From Rhodobacterales bacterium (GTDB lineage: Bacteria; Pseudomonadota; Alphaproteobacteria; Rhodobacterales; Rhodobacteraceae), in assembly GCA_009993005.1 (NCBI GenBank), contig JAACUH010000064.1, positions 1 through 63,800 of the forward strand: a stretch of DNA of 63,800 nucleotides, given 5' to 3'. Positions within the stretch are counted from its first letter, which is position 1; every line of letters starts with the position of its first letter. Shown here one piece after another: positions 7,854-16,484 of this stretch. The notes beneath the pieces are model-generated. The model did no database searches. It was not told the origin of the DNA and saw nothing but the letters and a program-made list of their open reading frames with translations. Position numbers and translations under genes: made by a program.

Positions 7854-9442
7854 CCCGCCTGTTCGCCCTCTTGACCCTGCTCGCCACGCCCCTGCTCGCC
7901 ACGCCCCTGCTCGCCACGCCCCTGTCCGCGCAGGAGGCGCCGGTGGTGCCGCAATTCGTGCGCGCGGCGGGGTCGGGCCTGATCCACAGCTTTACCGGGG
8001 ACTGGGAGTTCATGGTGGGCGGTGGCGTGGCCGTGTTCGACTGCGACGGCAATGCCCTGCCCGACATGCTGCTGGCGGGCGGGACCGCGCCGGCAACGCT
8101 CTGGCGCAACGAAAGCCTGGCGGGGGGCGACCTGCGCTTTGCCCCGGTCGAGGGCGGCGCGGCGTATGACAGGGTGAGCGGGGCCTATCCGCTCGACGTG
8201 GACGGCGATGCCAACACCGATCTGATCTTGCTGCGTGTGGGCGAGAACATCGCGCTGCGGGGCCTGGGCGACTGTCGCTTTGAACGCGCCAACGAAGCCT
8301 GGGGCTTTGACGGGGGCGACGGCTGGTCCACCGCGCTCGCCGCCACATGGGAGGCGGGGGCGGACTGGCCGACCATCGCCATCGGCAATTACATCGACCG
8401 GCGCGAGGATGCCTTTCCCTGGGGGTCGTGCACCGACAACTGGCTGCACCGCCCGGAGGGGCGCGGCTTTGCACCGCCGCTGGCGCTGAGCCCCAGCCAT
8501 TGCGCGCTCTCGATGCTGTTCACCGACTGGGACCGGTCGGGGCAGCCTGCGCTGCGGGTGTCCAACGACCGCGAATATTACAAGGGCGGGCAGGAACAGC
8601 TCTGGCATATGCCGCCGGGCGAGGCGCCGCGGCTCTTTACCGAGGCGGAAGGCTGGGCGCGACTGGTGATCTGGGGGATGGGGATCGCGGGGCAGGATCT
8701 GGATGGCGACGGGTTCCCCGAATATTTCCTCACCTCGATGGCCGACAACAAGCTGCAGACGCTGGCCAGCCCCGGTGAGGGCAGGCCTGTCTATGCCGAT
8801 GTGGCGCTGGCGCGCGGCGTGGTGGCGCAGCGACCCTATAGCGGGGACGAAATACGCCCCTCGACTGCCTGGCATGCGCAGTTCGAGGATGTGAACAATG
8901 ACGGCCGCGCCGACCTGTTCATCGCCAAGGGCAACGTGACCGAGATGCCCGATTTCGCGCTGCGCGACCCCAACAACCTTTTGCTGGGGCGCGCGGATGG
9001 CACCTTTGACGAGGCGGGCGACCGGGCCGGCGTCGCGAGCATGCTGACCGCGCGCGGCGCGGCGCTGGCCGATTTCAACCGCGACGGGCAGGTCGATCTG
9101 GTGGTGGTCAACCGCAATGGCCCGGCCGAGCTGTGGCGCAATGCGGGGCCTGTGTCGGGCGGTTTCGTGAGCGTGACGCCAGAGCAGCCGGGGCCGAACC
9201 GGAACGCGGTCAACGCCTGGGTAGAGCTGCGCGCCGACGGTCGGGTGCAGCGGCGCGAGGTGACGGTGGGCGGCGGCCATGCCGGCGGCGTGCTGGGCCC
9301 GCAGCATTTCGGCCTGGGCACAGCCGGGGCGGCCGAGGTCAGGGTGATCTGGCCGGACGGGGTGGCGTCGGACTGGCAGGCGGTTGCGGCCGGGGGGGCC
9401 TACCGGCTGAGCCGCGGCGCGGCGCCGGACCGGATGGACTAG
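7850..9442 (+). CDS. CRTAC1-type FG-GAP/VCBS repeat secreted protein with ASPIC/UnbV domain
   Basis: Exported beta-propeller-like protein of 530 residues. A signal peptide ends near LSAQ and contains the pentapeptide LLATP three times. Calcium-type repeats follow (DCDGNALPD, DVDGDANTD, DLDGDGFPE, DVNNDGRAD, DFNRDGQVD). The last 80 residues form the ASPIC/UnbV region, with NRNAVNAWVELR and VIWPDG. Such proteins often accompany exported redox enzymes. Here translational coupling to the haloperoxidase-like protein suggests they act together outside the cytoplasm (inference). Confidence 0.88.
   Translation: MTRLFALLTLLATPLLATPLLATPLSAQEAPVVPQFVRAAGSGLIHSFTGDWEFMVGGGVAVFDCDGNALPDMLLAGGTAPATLWRNESLAGGDLRFAPVEGGAAYDRVSGAYPLDVDGDANTDLILLRVGENIALRGLGDCRFERANEAWGFDGGDGWSTALAATWEAGADWPTIAIGNYIDRREDAFPWGSCTDNWLHRPEGRGFAPPLALSPSHCALSMLFTDWDRSGQPALRVSNDREYYKGGQEQLWHMPPGEAPRLFTEAEGWARLVIWGMGIAGQDLDGDGFPEYFLTSMADNKLQTLASPGEGRPVYADVALARGVVAQRPYSGDEIRPSTAWHAQFEDVNNDGRADLFIAKGNVTEMPDFALRDPNNLLLGRADGTFDEAGDRAGVASMLTARGAALADFNRDGQVDLVVVNRNGPAELWRNAGPVSGGFVSVTPEQPGPNRNAVNAWVELRADGRVQRREVTVGGGHAGGVLGPQHFGLGTAGAAEVRVIWPDGVASDWQAVAAGGAYRLSRGAAPDRMD
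7877..7921 (+). repeat. 15-bp in-frame tandem repeat x3 in a signal peptide
   Basis: Three perfect 15-bp units (CTGCTCGCCACGCCC) encode LLATP three times inside the hydrophobic core of the signal peptide. Gain or loss of a unit keeps frame but changes the length of the export signal. Confidence 0.85.
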
Positions 9443-9463
9443 GCGGGGCAGAGGGCGGCCCCC

Positions 9464-9508
9464 GAGGGACAGCGCCATGTCCCTCTGGCATGGCACGGCC
9501 AGAGGGAC
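9464..9508 (+). terminator. Alternative hairpins after the CRTAC1 gene
   Basis: GTCCCTCTGGC (9479-9489) pairs perfectly with GCCAGAGGGAC (9498-9508). The same left arm can instead pair with an upstream GAGGGAC (9464-9470). The two structures exclude each other, as in attenuators. No T-run follows, so simple intrinsic termination is not assured. Confidence 0.5.
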
Positions 9509-9544
9509 TAGGTTCCCGCGCAGCAACCGCCCGAAGGACCGCCG

Positions 9545-10123
9545 ATGCCCACGCCCAACCCTGCCGCGCTCGATTTCCTGCTGACCCGCCGCTCGCGCCC
9601 GGCCAAGACGCTGGGCCTGCCGGTGCCCGACCGCGCCGCGCTGCGCCCCCTGCTCATCGCCGCCGCCCGCACACCCGATCATGGCAAGCTCGAGCCGTGG
9701 CGCTTTGTCGTGCTCGAAAAGCCCGCGCTCGCGCGGCTGGCCGAAGTGGCAGACAGGCGCGCCACCGCGCTCGGCATGGATGAGCAGGCCCGCGCCAAGG
9801 GCCGCCAGCAATTCGATCAGGGCCAGCTCGCCGTGGCTGTCGTGGCCTCGCCCAAACCATCCGACAAGGTGCCGCCGATCGAGCAGACCTACAGCGCCGG
9901 CGCCGCCTGCCTCGCGCTGCTCAATGCCGCACTCGCAGCCGGCTGGGGGGCGAACTGGCTATCGGGCTGGCCCTCGCATGACCGCGCCTTCGTGACCGAG
10001 GCGCTGGACCTCGCCCCACACGAAACCCTCGTGGGCTTTGTCCATATCGGGACCGAGACGGCCGCCCCGCCCGACCGCCCGCGCCCCGATATCGACGCGC
10101 TCACCACCTGGGTCGCGTCATGA
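9545..10123 (+). CDS. Nitroreductase family protein (YdjA-like)
   Basis: FMN-dependent oxidoreductase of the nitroreductase fold, 192 residues. The flavin-binding segments are RRSRPAKTL near the N-terminus and TPDHGKLEPWRFVVLE, and YSAGAACLALLNAALAAGWGANWLSG is the dimer helix and cofactor loop. The compact size matches the minimal YdjA type. Its stop overlaps the start of the EI24 gene by four bases. The physiological substrate is not known. Confidence 0.88.
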   Translation: MPTPNPAALDFLLTRRSRPAKTLGLPVPDRAALRPLLIAAARTPDHGKLEPWRFVVLEKPALARLAEVADRRATALGMDEQARAKGRQQFDQGQLAVAVVASPKPSDKVPPIEQTYSAGAACLALLNAALAAGWGANWLSGWPSHDRAFVTEALDLAPHETLVGFVHIGTETAAPPDRPRPDIDALTTWVAS

Positions 10124-10818
10124 TCCTCACCGATTTCGCCAAGGCCGTGGCCCAGCTTGCCGATCCGCGCTTTCGCCGGGTGCTCTGGCTGGGCATCGGG
10201 CTCACGGTCGCGCTGCTGGTGGCCTGCTATGCGGGGTTTCTGTGGCTGATCGCGCAGGCGGGCGACACCACCACCCTGCCCTTCATCGGCGAAGTCTCCT
10301 GGGTCGGCGACCTCCTGGGCATCGCGTCGTTCTTCTTCATGATCTTCCTGTCGATGTTCCTGATGATCCCGGTCGCCTCGGCGATCACGTCGCTCTTTCT
10401 CGACGATGTGGCGCAGGCCGTGGAGGATCAGCACTACCCGCATTTGCCGCCGGTCCCCCGCGTGCCCTTTGCAGAGGCGGTGGCCGACACCGTGGCCTTT
10501 CTCGGCCTGCTGATCGGTGCGAACCTGCTGGCCTTCATCCTCTATGCCTTCCTGCCCTTTGCCATTTTCCCGATCTTCTACGGGCTCAACGGGTTCCTGC
10601 TGGGCCGCGAGTATTTTCAGGTCGCGGCCATGCGCCGCGAGGGGCGTGCGGGGGCGCGGGCCCTGCGCCAGCAGCATTGGGGCAAGATCTGGGTCGCGGG
10701 CTGCCTGATGGCGGTGCCGCTGTCGATCCCGCTGGTCAACTTGCTGGTGCCGATCCTGGGGGCCGCGACATTCACCCATTTCTATCACCGGCTGGCGGGG
10801 ACGGGGATGCGCGGCTAA
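10120..10818 (+). CDS. EI24 domain (CysZ-like) membrane protein
   Basis: Inner-membrane protein of 232 residues with four or more hydrophobic segments. It begins with the typical DFAKAVAQLADPRFRRVLWLGIGL and contains PVASAITSLFLDDVAQAVE and FYGLNGFLLGREYFQVAAMRR, which fit the EI24/CysZ family. CysZ proper is a sulfate channel. No sulfur-assimilation genes are nearby, so that role is not asserted. Confidence 0.85.
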   Translation: MILTDFAKAVAQLADPRFRRVLWLGIGLTVALLVACYAGFLWLIAQAGDTTTLPFIGEVSWVGDLLGIASFFFMIFLSMFLMIPVASAITSLFLDDVAQAVEDQHYPHLPPVPRVPFAEAVADTVAFLGLLIGANLLAFILYAFLPFAIFPIFYGLNGFLLGREYFQVAAMRREGRAGARALRQQHWGKIWVAGCLMAVPLSIPLVNLLVPILGAATFTHFYHRLAGTGMRG

Positions 10819-10855
10819 CCCTGACGCATCCCTCGAAGCCGCGCGGCGGCGACCG

Positions 10856-11059
10856 TCACAGGCGGGCGCCCAGCGCATCGGCGACCCAGACCAGCAGCAC
10901 GCCCAGAGCCAGCGCGGCAAGACCGACCTGCCGGCGCCGTGCCAAGGGCAAGGCGCGCAGCGCGGTCAGCAGATCCTCGACAAGCGAAGGGGCCAGTGCG
11001 TACACCAGCCCCTCCACGATCAGCACCAGCCCGAAGGCAAGGCCGAGTGTCGCGATCAC
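10856..11059 (-). CDS. DUF2065 family protein
   Basis: A 67-residue protein with two membrane segments (ATLGLAFGLVLIVEGLVYALAP and VGLAALALGVLLVWVADALG). DUF2065 is commonly the partner gene immediately downstream of hflC, as here, where only two bases separate them. A role with the HflKC complex is inferred from context. The Do-type protease gene that often follows in relatives is not present. Confidence 0.85.
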   Translation of the reverse strand: MIATLGLAFGLVLIVEGLVYALAPSLVEDLLTALRALPLARRRQVGLAALALGVLLVWVADALGARL

Positions 11060-11061
11060 GC

Positions 11062-11961
11062 CTATTGCGCGCCCGGAAGTGCCGGAACGCTCGGCGTGGC
11101 CGAGTAGAGATAGTCAAAGAACGAACTGTCCGAGGTCATGACCATCGTCGAGTTGCGCCCTTGCAGCGACGCCTCATAGGCCTGCATCGAGCGGTAGAAG
11201 CCAAAGAACTCCGGATCGGCGCCATAGGCCCGGGCAAAGACGGCGCTCGCCTCTGCATCGGCCTCACCGCGGGTGATCTGGCCTTCGCGCTCGGCCTCGG
11301 AGAGCGTCTCGATCACGGTCCGGTCCGCCAATGCGCGCACCCGCTGCGCCGCCTCGTTCCCCCGCGCCACCTCGTCGGCGGCCTCGCGTTCCCGTTCGGC
11401 CCGCATCCGGGCAAAGGTCGGCTCGAGGTTCTGCTGCGGCAGGTTGGTCTGCTTGAGCCGCACGTCCACGACATCGAGCCCGAGCGACACCGCATTGGCC
11501 TGGGCCTGGTCGCGGATACGGTTCATCAACACCCGGCGATTGGCCGACAGGATCGTGTCGGACGTGACCTGATCGGCCCCCAGGACCTCGCGGATCTGCG
11601 CGTTGAGGATCGAGGCAAGCCGGTCCTCGGCGGTGCGCAGCCCACCCGCGCCCACGGCCTGCCGGAAGCGGACGACATCCGCGATACGGTAGCGCGCAAA
11701 GGCATCGACGACCAGCCGGCGGTCATCGGACGGCGTGACCTCGATGGTCTCGGTATCCAGTGACAGGATGCGGCGGTCGTATTTCACGACTTCCTGGATC
11801 AGCGGGATCTTGAAGTAGAGCCCCGGCTCTTCGCGGACCTGACGGATCTGGCCGAATTGCAGGACCAGCGCCTTTTCCTTTTCGGTCACGATGAACAGCG
11901 ACGACAGGATGCCGACGATGGCCAGGACAATGATCGGCAGAAGATATGCGGTCTTGTTCAT
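11062..11961 (-). CDS. hflC: HflC, SPFH-domain subunit of the HflKC complex
   Basis: Inner-membrane protein with one N-terminal membrane anchor (residues about 5-24) followed by a periplasmic SPFH/band-7 domain (ALVLQFGQIRQVREEPGLYFKIP). With HflK it forms the cage that regulates the FtsH protease. The coiled-coil region RMRAEREREAADEVARGNEAAQRVRA and the C-terminal FFGFYRSMQAYEASL are typical. Length of 299 residues is normal. It follows hflK by three bases. Confidence 0.96.
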   Translation of the reverse strand: MNKTAYLLPIIVLAIVGILSSLFIVTEKEKALVLQFGQIRQVREEPGLYFKIPLIQEVVKYDRRILSLDTETIEVTPSDDRRLVVDAFARYRIADVVRFRQAVGAGGLRTAEDRLASILNAQIREVLGADQVTSDTILSANRRVLMNRIRDQAQANAVSLGLDVVDVRLKQTNLPQQNLEPTFARMRAEREREAADEVARGNEAAQRVRALADRTVIETLSEAEREGQITRGEADAEASAVFARAYGADPEFFGFYRSMQAYEASLQGRNSTMVMTSDSSFFDYLYSATPSVPALPGAQ

Positions 11962-11964
11962 GGC

Positions 11965-13170
11965 TCAGTTCCCCTGTCCGGTCGCAGCCGCAGCGGCACC
12001 GGCATTGCCGCTTTCGCTGCTGCGCATCAAGTCGTTGAGCGGCAGGAACGGGACCACCCCGGTGCCGCCGCCATTGGCCCCCGCGACCGACGGGTCGAGG
12101 ATGATCTTGCCGACATTGCTCAGCACCCGTTCGATGGTTTCGAGATAGATCCGGCGGCGGGTCACGTCTGTCGCCTTCTGATATTCGGTCAGAACGGCGC
12201 TGAACCGGCTCGCCGCACCCAGCGCATCGTTGACGGTCTGCGCGCGATAGCCTTCCGCCTGCTCGATGATCTGCGCGGCCTGGCCACGCGCCTCGGCGAG
12301 CACCCGGTTGGCATAGGCATCGGCCTGGCGTTGCAGCCGGTCGCGCTCCTGCTCGGCCGCCTGGACCTCGCGGAAGCTGTTGATGACATCGGCGGGCGGG
12401 TCGGCCTTTTGCAGGTTGACACGCACGATGGTGATGCCGCTGTCATAATCGTCCAGCGTCGCCTGGATCCGCTGCTGCGCGGTATCCGCGATGATGCCCC
12501 GGTCCCGGTTCAGGATCGGCGCCAGCGGCGACGCGGCGATGATCTCGCGCATCACCGATTCCGACACCGCCTGCACGGTGAGCTGGGGATCGCGGATGTT
12601 GAACACCAGCTTGGACGGGTCATTGATGTTCCACACCACCTGAAAGGCGATATCGACGATATTCGCGTCGGTGGTGAGCATCAGCCCTTCCTCGTCGCGC
12701 CCGATCCCGGTGGACCCGATATTCTCGGTCCGCTCCGAGGTCACATTGACCTTTTCATAGGTCACCAGCGGCCAGGGCGCAAAATTGAGGCCCGGATTGC
12801 CGATCGCGGAATAAGAGCCGAGGAACAGCTCGACCGACTGCTCTTCGGGCGCGACGGTATAGATCGACATCGCCCCCCAGATGACAACCGCGCCCAGCAC
12901 GCCAAGGCCGAGCGTGCCGCGCGTCAGCTTGAAGCCGCCGCCGCCGCCCGCACCGCCGCCATTCAGCCCGCCGCCCCGGTTGCCGCCGCCCATCAGCACG
13001 CGCAACTGTTCGCGGCCGCGGTTCATCAGCTCGTCGATCTCGGGGATCTGCGGCCCCTCGCCGCCCGGTCTGCGCCCGCCCAGCGGCTTGCGGTCGTCGT
13101 CATCTCCGCCGCCGCCCGATCCGCCACGATTGCCACCGCCGCCCCAGGGGCCTCCAGTATTTCCAGCCAT
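11965..13170 (-). CDS. hflK: HflK, SPFH-domain subunit of the HflKC complex
   Basis: Partner of HflC. The start is placed at MAGNTGGPWGGGGNRGG, which is preceded by AGAGG and is the normal glycine-rich HflK N-terminus; the longer frame upstream has no family support. A single membrane segment (GTLGLGVLGAVVIWGAMSIYTV) is followed by the SPFH domain with VAPEEQSVELFLGSY and NFAPWPLVTYEKVNV. The glycine- and asparagine-rich cytoplasmic tail is unusually extended between residues 75 and 95. Confidence 0.95.
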   Translation of the reverse strand: MAGNTGGPWGGGGNRGGSGGGGDDDDRKPLGGRRPGGEGPQIPEIDELMNRGREQLRVLMGGGNRGGGLNGGGAGGGGGFKLTRGTLGLGVLGAVVIWGAMSIYTVAPEEQSVELFLGSYSAIGNPGLNFAPWPLVTYEKVNVTSERTENIGSTGIGRDEEGLMLTTDANIVDIAFQVVWNINDPSKLVFNIRDPQLTVQAVSESVMREIIAASPLAPILNRDRGIIADTAQQRIQATLDDYDSGITIVRVNLQKADPPADVINSFREVQAAEQERDRLQRQADAYANRVLAEARGQAAQIIEQAEGYRAQTVNDALGAASRFSAVLTEYQKATDVTRRRIYLETIERVLSNVGKIILDPSVAGANGGGTGVVPFLPLNDLMRSSESGNAGAAAAATGQGN

Positions 13171-13264
13171 AAAGCCTCTGTTTCCCTTGCTGTCGCCCCG
13201 GTTGTCTTGTGCGGGGCCGTCTGGTTCCAACTTGTGCGCGAATGCGCCGATTTCAACCCGTCCT

Positions 13265-14692
13265 TTATGCTTTGCGCACCGGCGCGCGCATCGTGACCAG
13301 CTCTTCGGACATGGTCGGATGCACCGCAACCGTGCGGTCAAAGTCCTCTTTTGTCGCGCCCATCCTGATCGCGATCCCGGCGAGCTGGATCATCTCGCCC
13401 GCGCCGGGTGCGACGATGTGACAGCCCAGAACCTTGCGGCTGGCCTGGCTTACGACCAGTTTCATCAGCACCCGGTCAGGCCGCCCGGCAAAGGCCGTCT
13501 GCATCGGCCGGAATGAGGTGCAATAAACCTCGATCGGCTCCTGCGCGCGCGCGGCCTCCTCCGACAGGCCCACGGTGCCAAGCTCGGGCTGGGTGAACAC
13601 GGCCGAGGGGATCAGGCTGTGATCGACCGGCGTCGGGGTGCCGCCGAACACCGTCTCGACAAAGGCCGCCGCCTCGCGGATTGCGACCGGCGTCAGGTTG
13701 ACCCGGCCCGTGACATCCCCCACGGCATAGATCGAGGGCACCGAGGTCTGCGAATAGGCGTCCACCGCGATGGTGCCGCCCCGCCCCAGCGTCACGCCCG
13801 CCGCCTCGAGCCCGAGCCCCCGGCTGTTGGGCGCGCGGCCGGTGGCGAACAGCACGGTGTCGAACATGGCCTCGTGCCCGTTGCTGCCCTTGACCCAGAC
13901 AGGGCCCTTGCCACCCGAGGCCAGCGCCGGCGCAGGCTCCTGTTCCGGCGCGCCCATGCCGATGCGGTCAGGGCGGTCAGCGGCAGGGCGCATGTCGAGG
14001 ATGTCGGTGCCCAGATGCAGGTCGATGCCGCGCGCGCGCATCGCCTCGGACACCAGCCCGCGCGCTTCGTCGTCAAAGCCCCGCAGGATCTGCGCGCCAC
14101 GGTAGAATTGCGTGACCCTGACCCCCAGCCCATGCAGGATGCAGGCAAATTCGCAGGCGATATAGCCGCCGCCCACGATCAGGATCGAGGCGGGCAGCCT
14201 GTCGAACTGAAAGATGTCATCCGACACGATGCCCAGATGCGCCCAGGGGCTGTCCGGCCGCTCGGGCCGCCCCCCCGTCGCCACGAGAATGTGACGCGCC
14301 GTGACCACTTCGCCGGTCGACAGCCGCACCGCATGCGCGTCATCGAGCGTCGCGCGCGCGTCGTGGATGGTGACGCCCGATGTGCTCAGCAATTGCCGAT
14401 AGACCCCCTCGAGCCGGTCAAGCTCGGTGTTGAGCCGCGTGCGGAACGGCTGCCAGTCAAAGACACCATCGGGAATGTCCCAGCCATAGGCCCGCGCATC
14501 GGCCGGGGTCTCGCCATAGCCAGAGGCAAAGACCATCAGCTTTTTGGGCACGCAGCCCCGGATCACGCAGGTGCCACCCATCCGGCTGTCCTCGGCCAAC
14601 CCGACGCTGGCCCCGGTTGCCGCCGCCATCCGCGCGGCGCGCACGCCGCCCGATCCGCCGCCGATCACGAAAAGGTCATAGTCGAACGCCAT
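13265..14692 (-). CDS. gor: Glutathione-disulfide reductase
   Basis: FAD- and NADPH-dependent flavoprotein that reduces oxidised glutathione. The FAD motif is VIGGGSGGVRAARMAA, and the redox-active disulfide is in GGTCVIRGCVPKKLM (Cys42 and Cys47). The second nucleotide-binding motif is ILIVGGGYIACEFA, and the C-terminal VAVHPTMSEEL carries the catalytic His-Glu pair. The length of 475 residues includes a modest insertion (PEQEPAPALASGGKG) before the central FAD segment. Neighbours are the hfl genes downstream and rpiA upstream. Confidence 0.95.
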   Translation of the reverse strand: MAFDYDLFVIGGGSGGVRAARMAAATGASVGLAEDSRMGGTCVIRGCVPKKLMVFASGYGETPADARAYGWDIPDGVFDWQPFRTRLNTELDRLEGVYRQLLSTSGVTIHDARATLDDAHAVRLSTGEVVTARHILVATGGRPERPDSPWAHLGIVSDDIFQFDRLPASILIVGGGYIACEFACILHGLGVRVTQFYRGAQILRGFDDEARGLVSEAMRARGIDLHLGTDILDMRPAADRPDRIGMGAPEQEPAPALASGGKGPVWVKGSNGHEAMFDTVLFATGRAPNSRGLGLEAAGVTLGRGGTIAVDAYSQTSVPSIYAVGDVTGRVNLTPVAIREAAAFVETVFGGTPTPVDHSLIPSAVFTQPELGTVGLSEEAARAQEPIEVYCTSFRPMQTAFAGRPDRVLMKLVVSQASRKVLGCHIVAPGAGEMIQLAGIAIRMGATKEDFDRTVAVHPTMSEELVTMRAPVRKA

Positions 14693-14707
14693 GGTGCCAT
14701 CCCTGCA

Positions 14708-15300
14708 TCAGTCGGCGCTTCTATTCCACACCTTTCCGCCAAGTGCCAGCGCAAGCAGTGCTCGGCCGGTGGACGCGCGGCAGCACCCGCGCCCCTGCGG
14801 CCAGTGCACCTGCTGCAAAAAGCGCGTCGCCTGGGGATAGGCCCGGCTTGCCACGAAAAGACCGATCCGTGCAGGCCGCGCCGCACTGTCGGCCCGCAGA
14901 TAGGTGCCAAGGACACGGTCCCGGATCACCAGCGCGCGGCCGGGGTTGCGCATCCCTTTCGCCGGCGCTTCCCAATGACACCAGCGGCGCCGCGCATTGG
15001 TGTCGAGCACCGCATCGAGACGGCCAAAGTCATAGGCCAGGTTGCCGTGCTGTGGAGCACCAAAGCATCCTGTCCCGGCACCGCTGCGGACGCAAAGCCC
15101 AGCGCCAGAACAGGCAACATGCTGGCGAAGCGGTTGAGGATATGGCTGAGCGGATGAAAAGGGCAATTCTTGCGCGTTTCGGGCCTCTCGTCACCGTGAT
15201 GCACGGCGTGGCGCGCCCAGAGCGCGGCAAAGCGGTGATGCGCCCAAAGACTGACCCAGGCACCACGCGCGATCAGCAGCGGGATGGGCGAGGGCCAATA
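14708..15300 (-). pseudogene. Probable decayed gene between rpiA and gor
   Basis: The 818 bases between gor and rpiA hold no intact gene I recognise. On the minus strand, plausible coding sequence runs from about 15285 to 15090 in one frame (HPLSHILNRFASMLPVLALGF) and then continues in another frame to about 14715 (RRWCHWEAPAKG, ending in GRALLALALGGKVW). A single frameshift near 15050 would join them. I do not recognise the family with confidence. A short membrane protein is possible. Confidence 0.4.
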
Positions 15301-15387
15301 TCAGACGTGAAAGGCCGTGAGAGACGAACATGCGGCCAAACCCGTTTCATAGGCCTTTTTGCCAAGTGGTTATGCGCTGCGCCCCAC

Positions 15388-15409
15388 CTTCATCTTGCCC
15401 CAAATATCC
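15388..15409 (-). repeat. Dispersed 22-nt motif, copy 3 (GATGAAG type)
   Basis: Read on the minus strand: GGATATTT, then GGGGC, ending GATGAAG. The preceding GCCTCCGGCGG matches the flank of the copy at 57348-57369. It lies downstream of rpiA, beside two palindromes. Confidence 0.75.
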
Positions 15410-15420
15410 CCGCCGGAGGC

Positions 15421-15446
15421 CAAGAGTTTTCGTACGAAAACTCTTG
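15421..15446. repeat. 26-bp perfect palindrome, core TTTTCGTACGAAAA
   Basis: A perfect inverted repeat with no loop, centred between 15433 and 15434, with arms CAAGAG and CTCTTG outside the core. It directly follows the 22-nt motif and directly precedes a second palindrome. It could be a protein-binding site or a bidirectional terminator for rpiA. Confidence 0.8.
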
Positions 15447-15447
15447 C

Positions 15448-15471
15448 AAGAATTTTCGTACGAAAATTCTT
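15448..15471. repeat. 24-bp perfect palindrome, core TTTTCGTACGAAAA
   Basis: Second palindrome with the same 14-bp core and slightly different arms (AAGAA and TTCTT). Its centre is 26 bases from that of the first, so both lie at similar helical phase (about 2.5 turns apart). Confidence 0.8.
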
Positions 15472-15510
15472 CCCCAGTCCCGACCGTGCAGCGCCTGGCG
15501 GGCGCGCGGC

Positions 15511-16299
15511 CTATTCCGAGATGTCGGTAAACAGGTTGTCGGCCTCGAAAAAGTCGAACCGGCTCTCCTCGACCGACCCCTTGTGGATGTCGCGAAGCTC
15601 CACCCGCCCGTCGCCAAATCCGATGACCACCGCATCGCAGATGTCGATGAACAGCCCGTTCTCCACCACCCCGGGGATCTGGTTGAGCACCAGCGACAAT
15701 TGCCGCGCATTGCCGATCCGGTTGAGATGCAGATCGAGGATATGATTGCCCTCGTCCGTCACATAGGCCCGCTCGCCGTTCATGCGCAGCGTGGTGGACC
15801 GGCCCAGCACGTCGAGCCCGATCAGCGTCTCCTCGATCAGCGTCTTGGTCGTCTGCCAGCCAAAGGGGATCACCTCGACCGGCAGCGGAAAGGCGCCCAG
15901 CGTCTCGACCTGTTTGGAAATATCGGCGATCACCACCATCTGGTCGCTCGCCGTCGCCACGATCTTTTCCTGCAACAGCGCGCCGCCACCGCCCTTGATC
16001 AGGTTGAGGTTCGCGTCGAACTCATCCGCCCCGTCGATCGTCACATCAAGCCATTTCGCCTCGTCGAGCGAGATCACCTCGATCCCGACGTCGCGGGCCA
16101 GTTGCGCCGTGCGCGCCGAGGTCGGCACGCCCTTGATCCGCAACCCCTCGTCGCGCACCATCTCGCCCAGGCAGCGCACCAGCCAGGCGGCGGTCGATCC
16201 GGTGCCCAGCCCGACGCGCATTCCGCTTTCCACATAGCCGGTGGCGCGGCGGGCGGCGGCATATTTGGCCTTGTCGATGGGCGACAGATCGGTGGGCAT
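15511..16299 (-). CDS. rpiA: Ribose-5-phosphate isomerase A
   Basis: Interconverts ribose-5-phosphate and ribulose-5-phosphate in the pentose phosphate pathway. Active-site signatures are GLGTGSTAAWLV, TIDGADEFD and IKGGGGALLQEKIVA. The start at MPTDLSPIDKAK is supported by AGGGAGAG seven bases upstream; the longer in-frame extension (MLQGRAA) is not. About 262 residues is normal for the alphaproteobacterial form. Confidence 0.96.
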   Translation of the reverse strand: MPTDLSPIDKAKYAAARRATGYVESGMRVGLGTGSTAAWLVRCLGEMVRDEGLRIKGVPTSARTAQLARDVGIEVISLDEAKWLDVTIDGADEFDANLNLIKGGGGALLQEKIVATASDQMVVIADISKQVETLGAFPLPVEVIPFGWQTTKTLIEETLIGLDVLGRSTTLRMNGERAYVTDEGNHILDLHLNRIGNARQLSLVLNQIPGVVENGLFIDICDAVVIGFGDGRVELRDIHKGSVEESRFDFFEADNLFTDISE

Positions 16300-16484
16300 G
16301 GCGGCTCTCCCTTGCAGCAACTGACAGCGTTATAGGCAATGCGCGGGCGGCGCGCGAGGGGCAAAGCGGTGCCGCGGGCGGGCTGCGCCGATGCGGCGCG
16401 ACAGGTCGTTTTCGAACAACGTCACAACGAGGAATGGGTTAGGCTGCGCCAAGACCCTCCGCATCCAGACGCACTGGCCCCCTG

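Noticed and set aside
7766-9811. Minus-strand open frame of 681 codons opposite the CRTAC1 gene
   Set aside because: Same reason; the plus strand carries clear FG-GAP repeats and an ASPIC/UnbV end.
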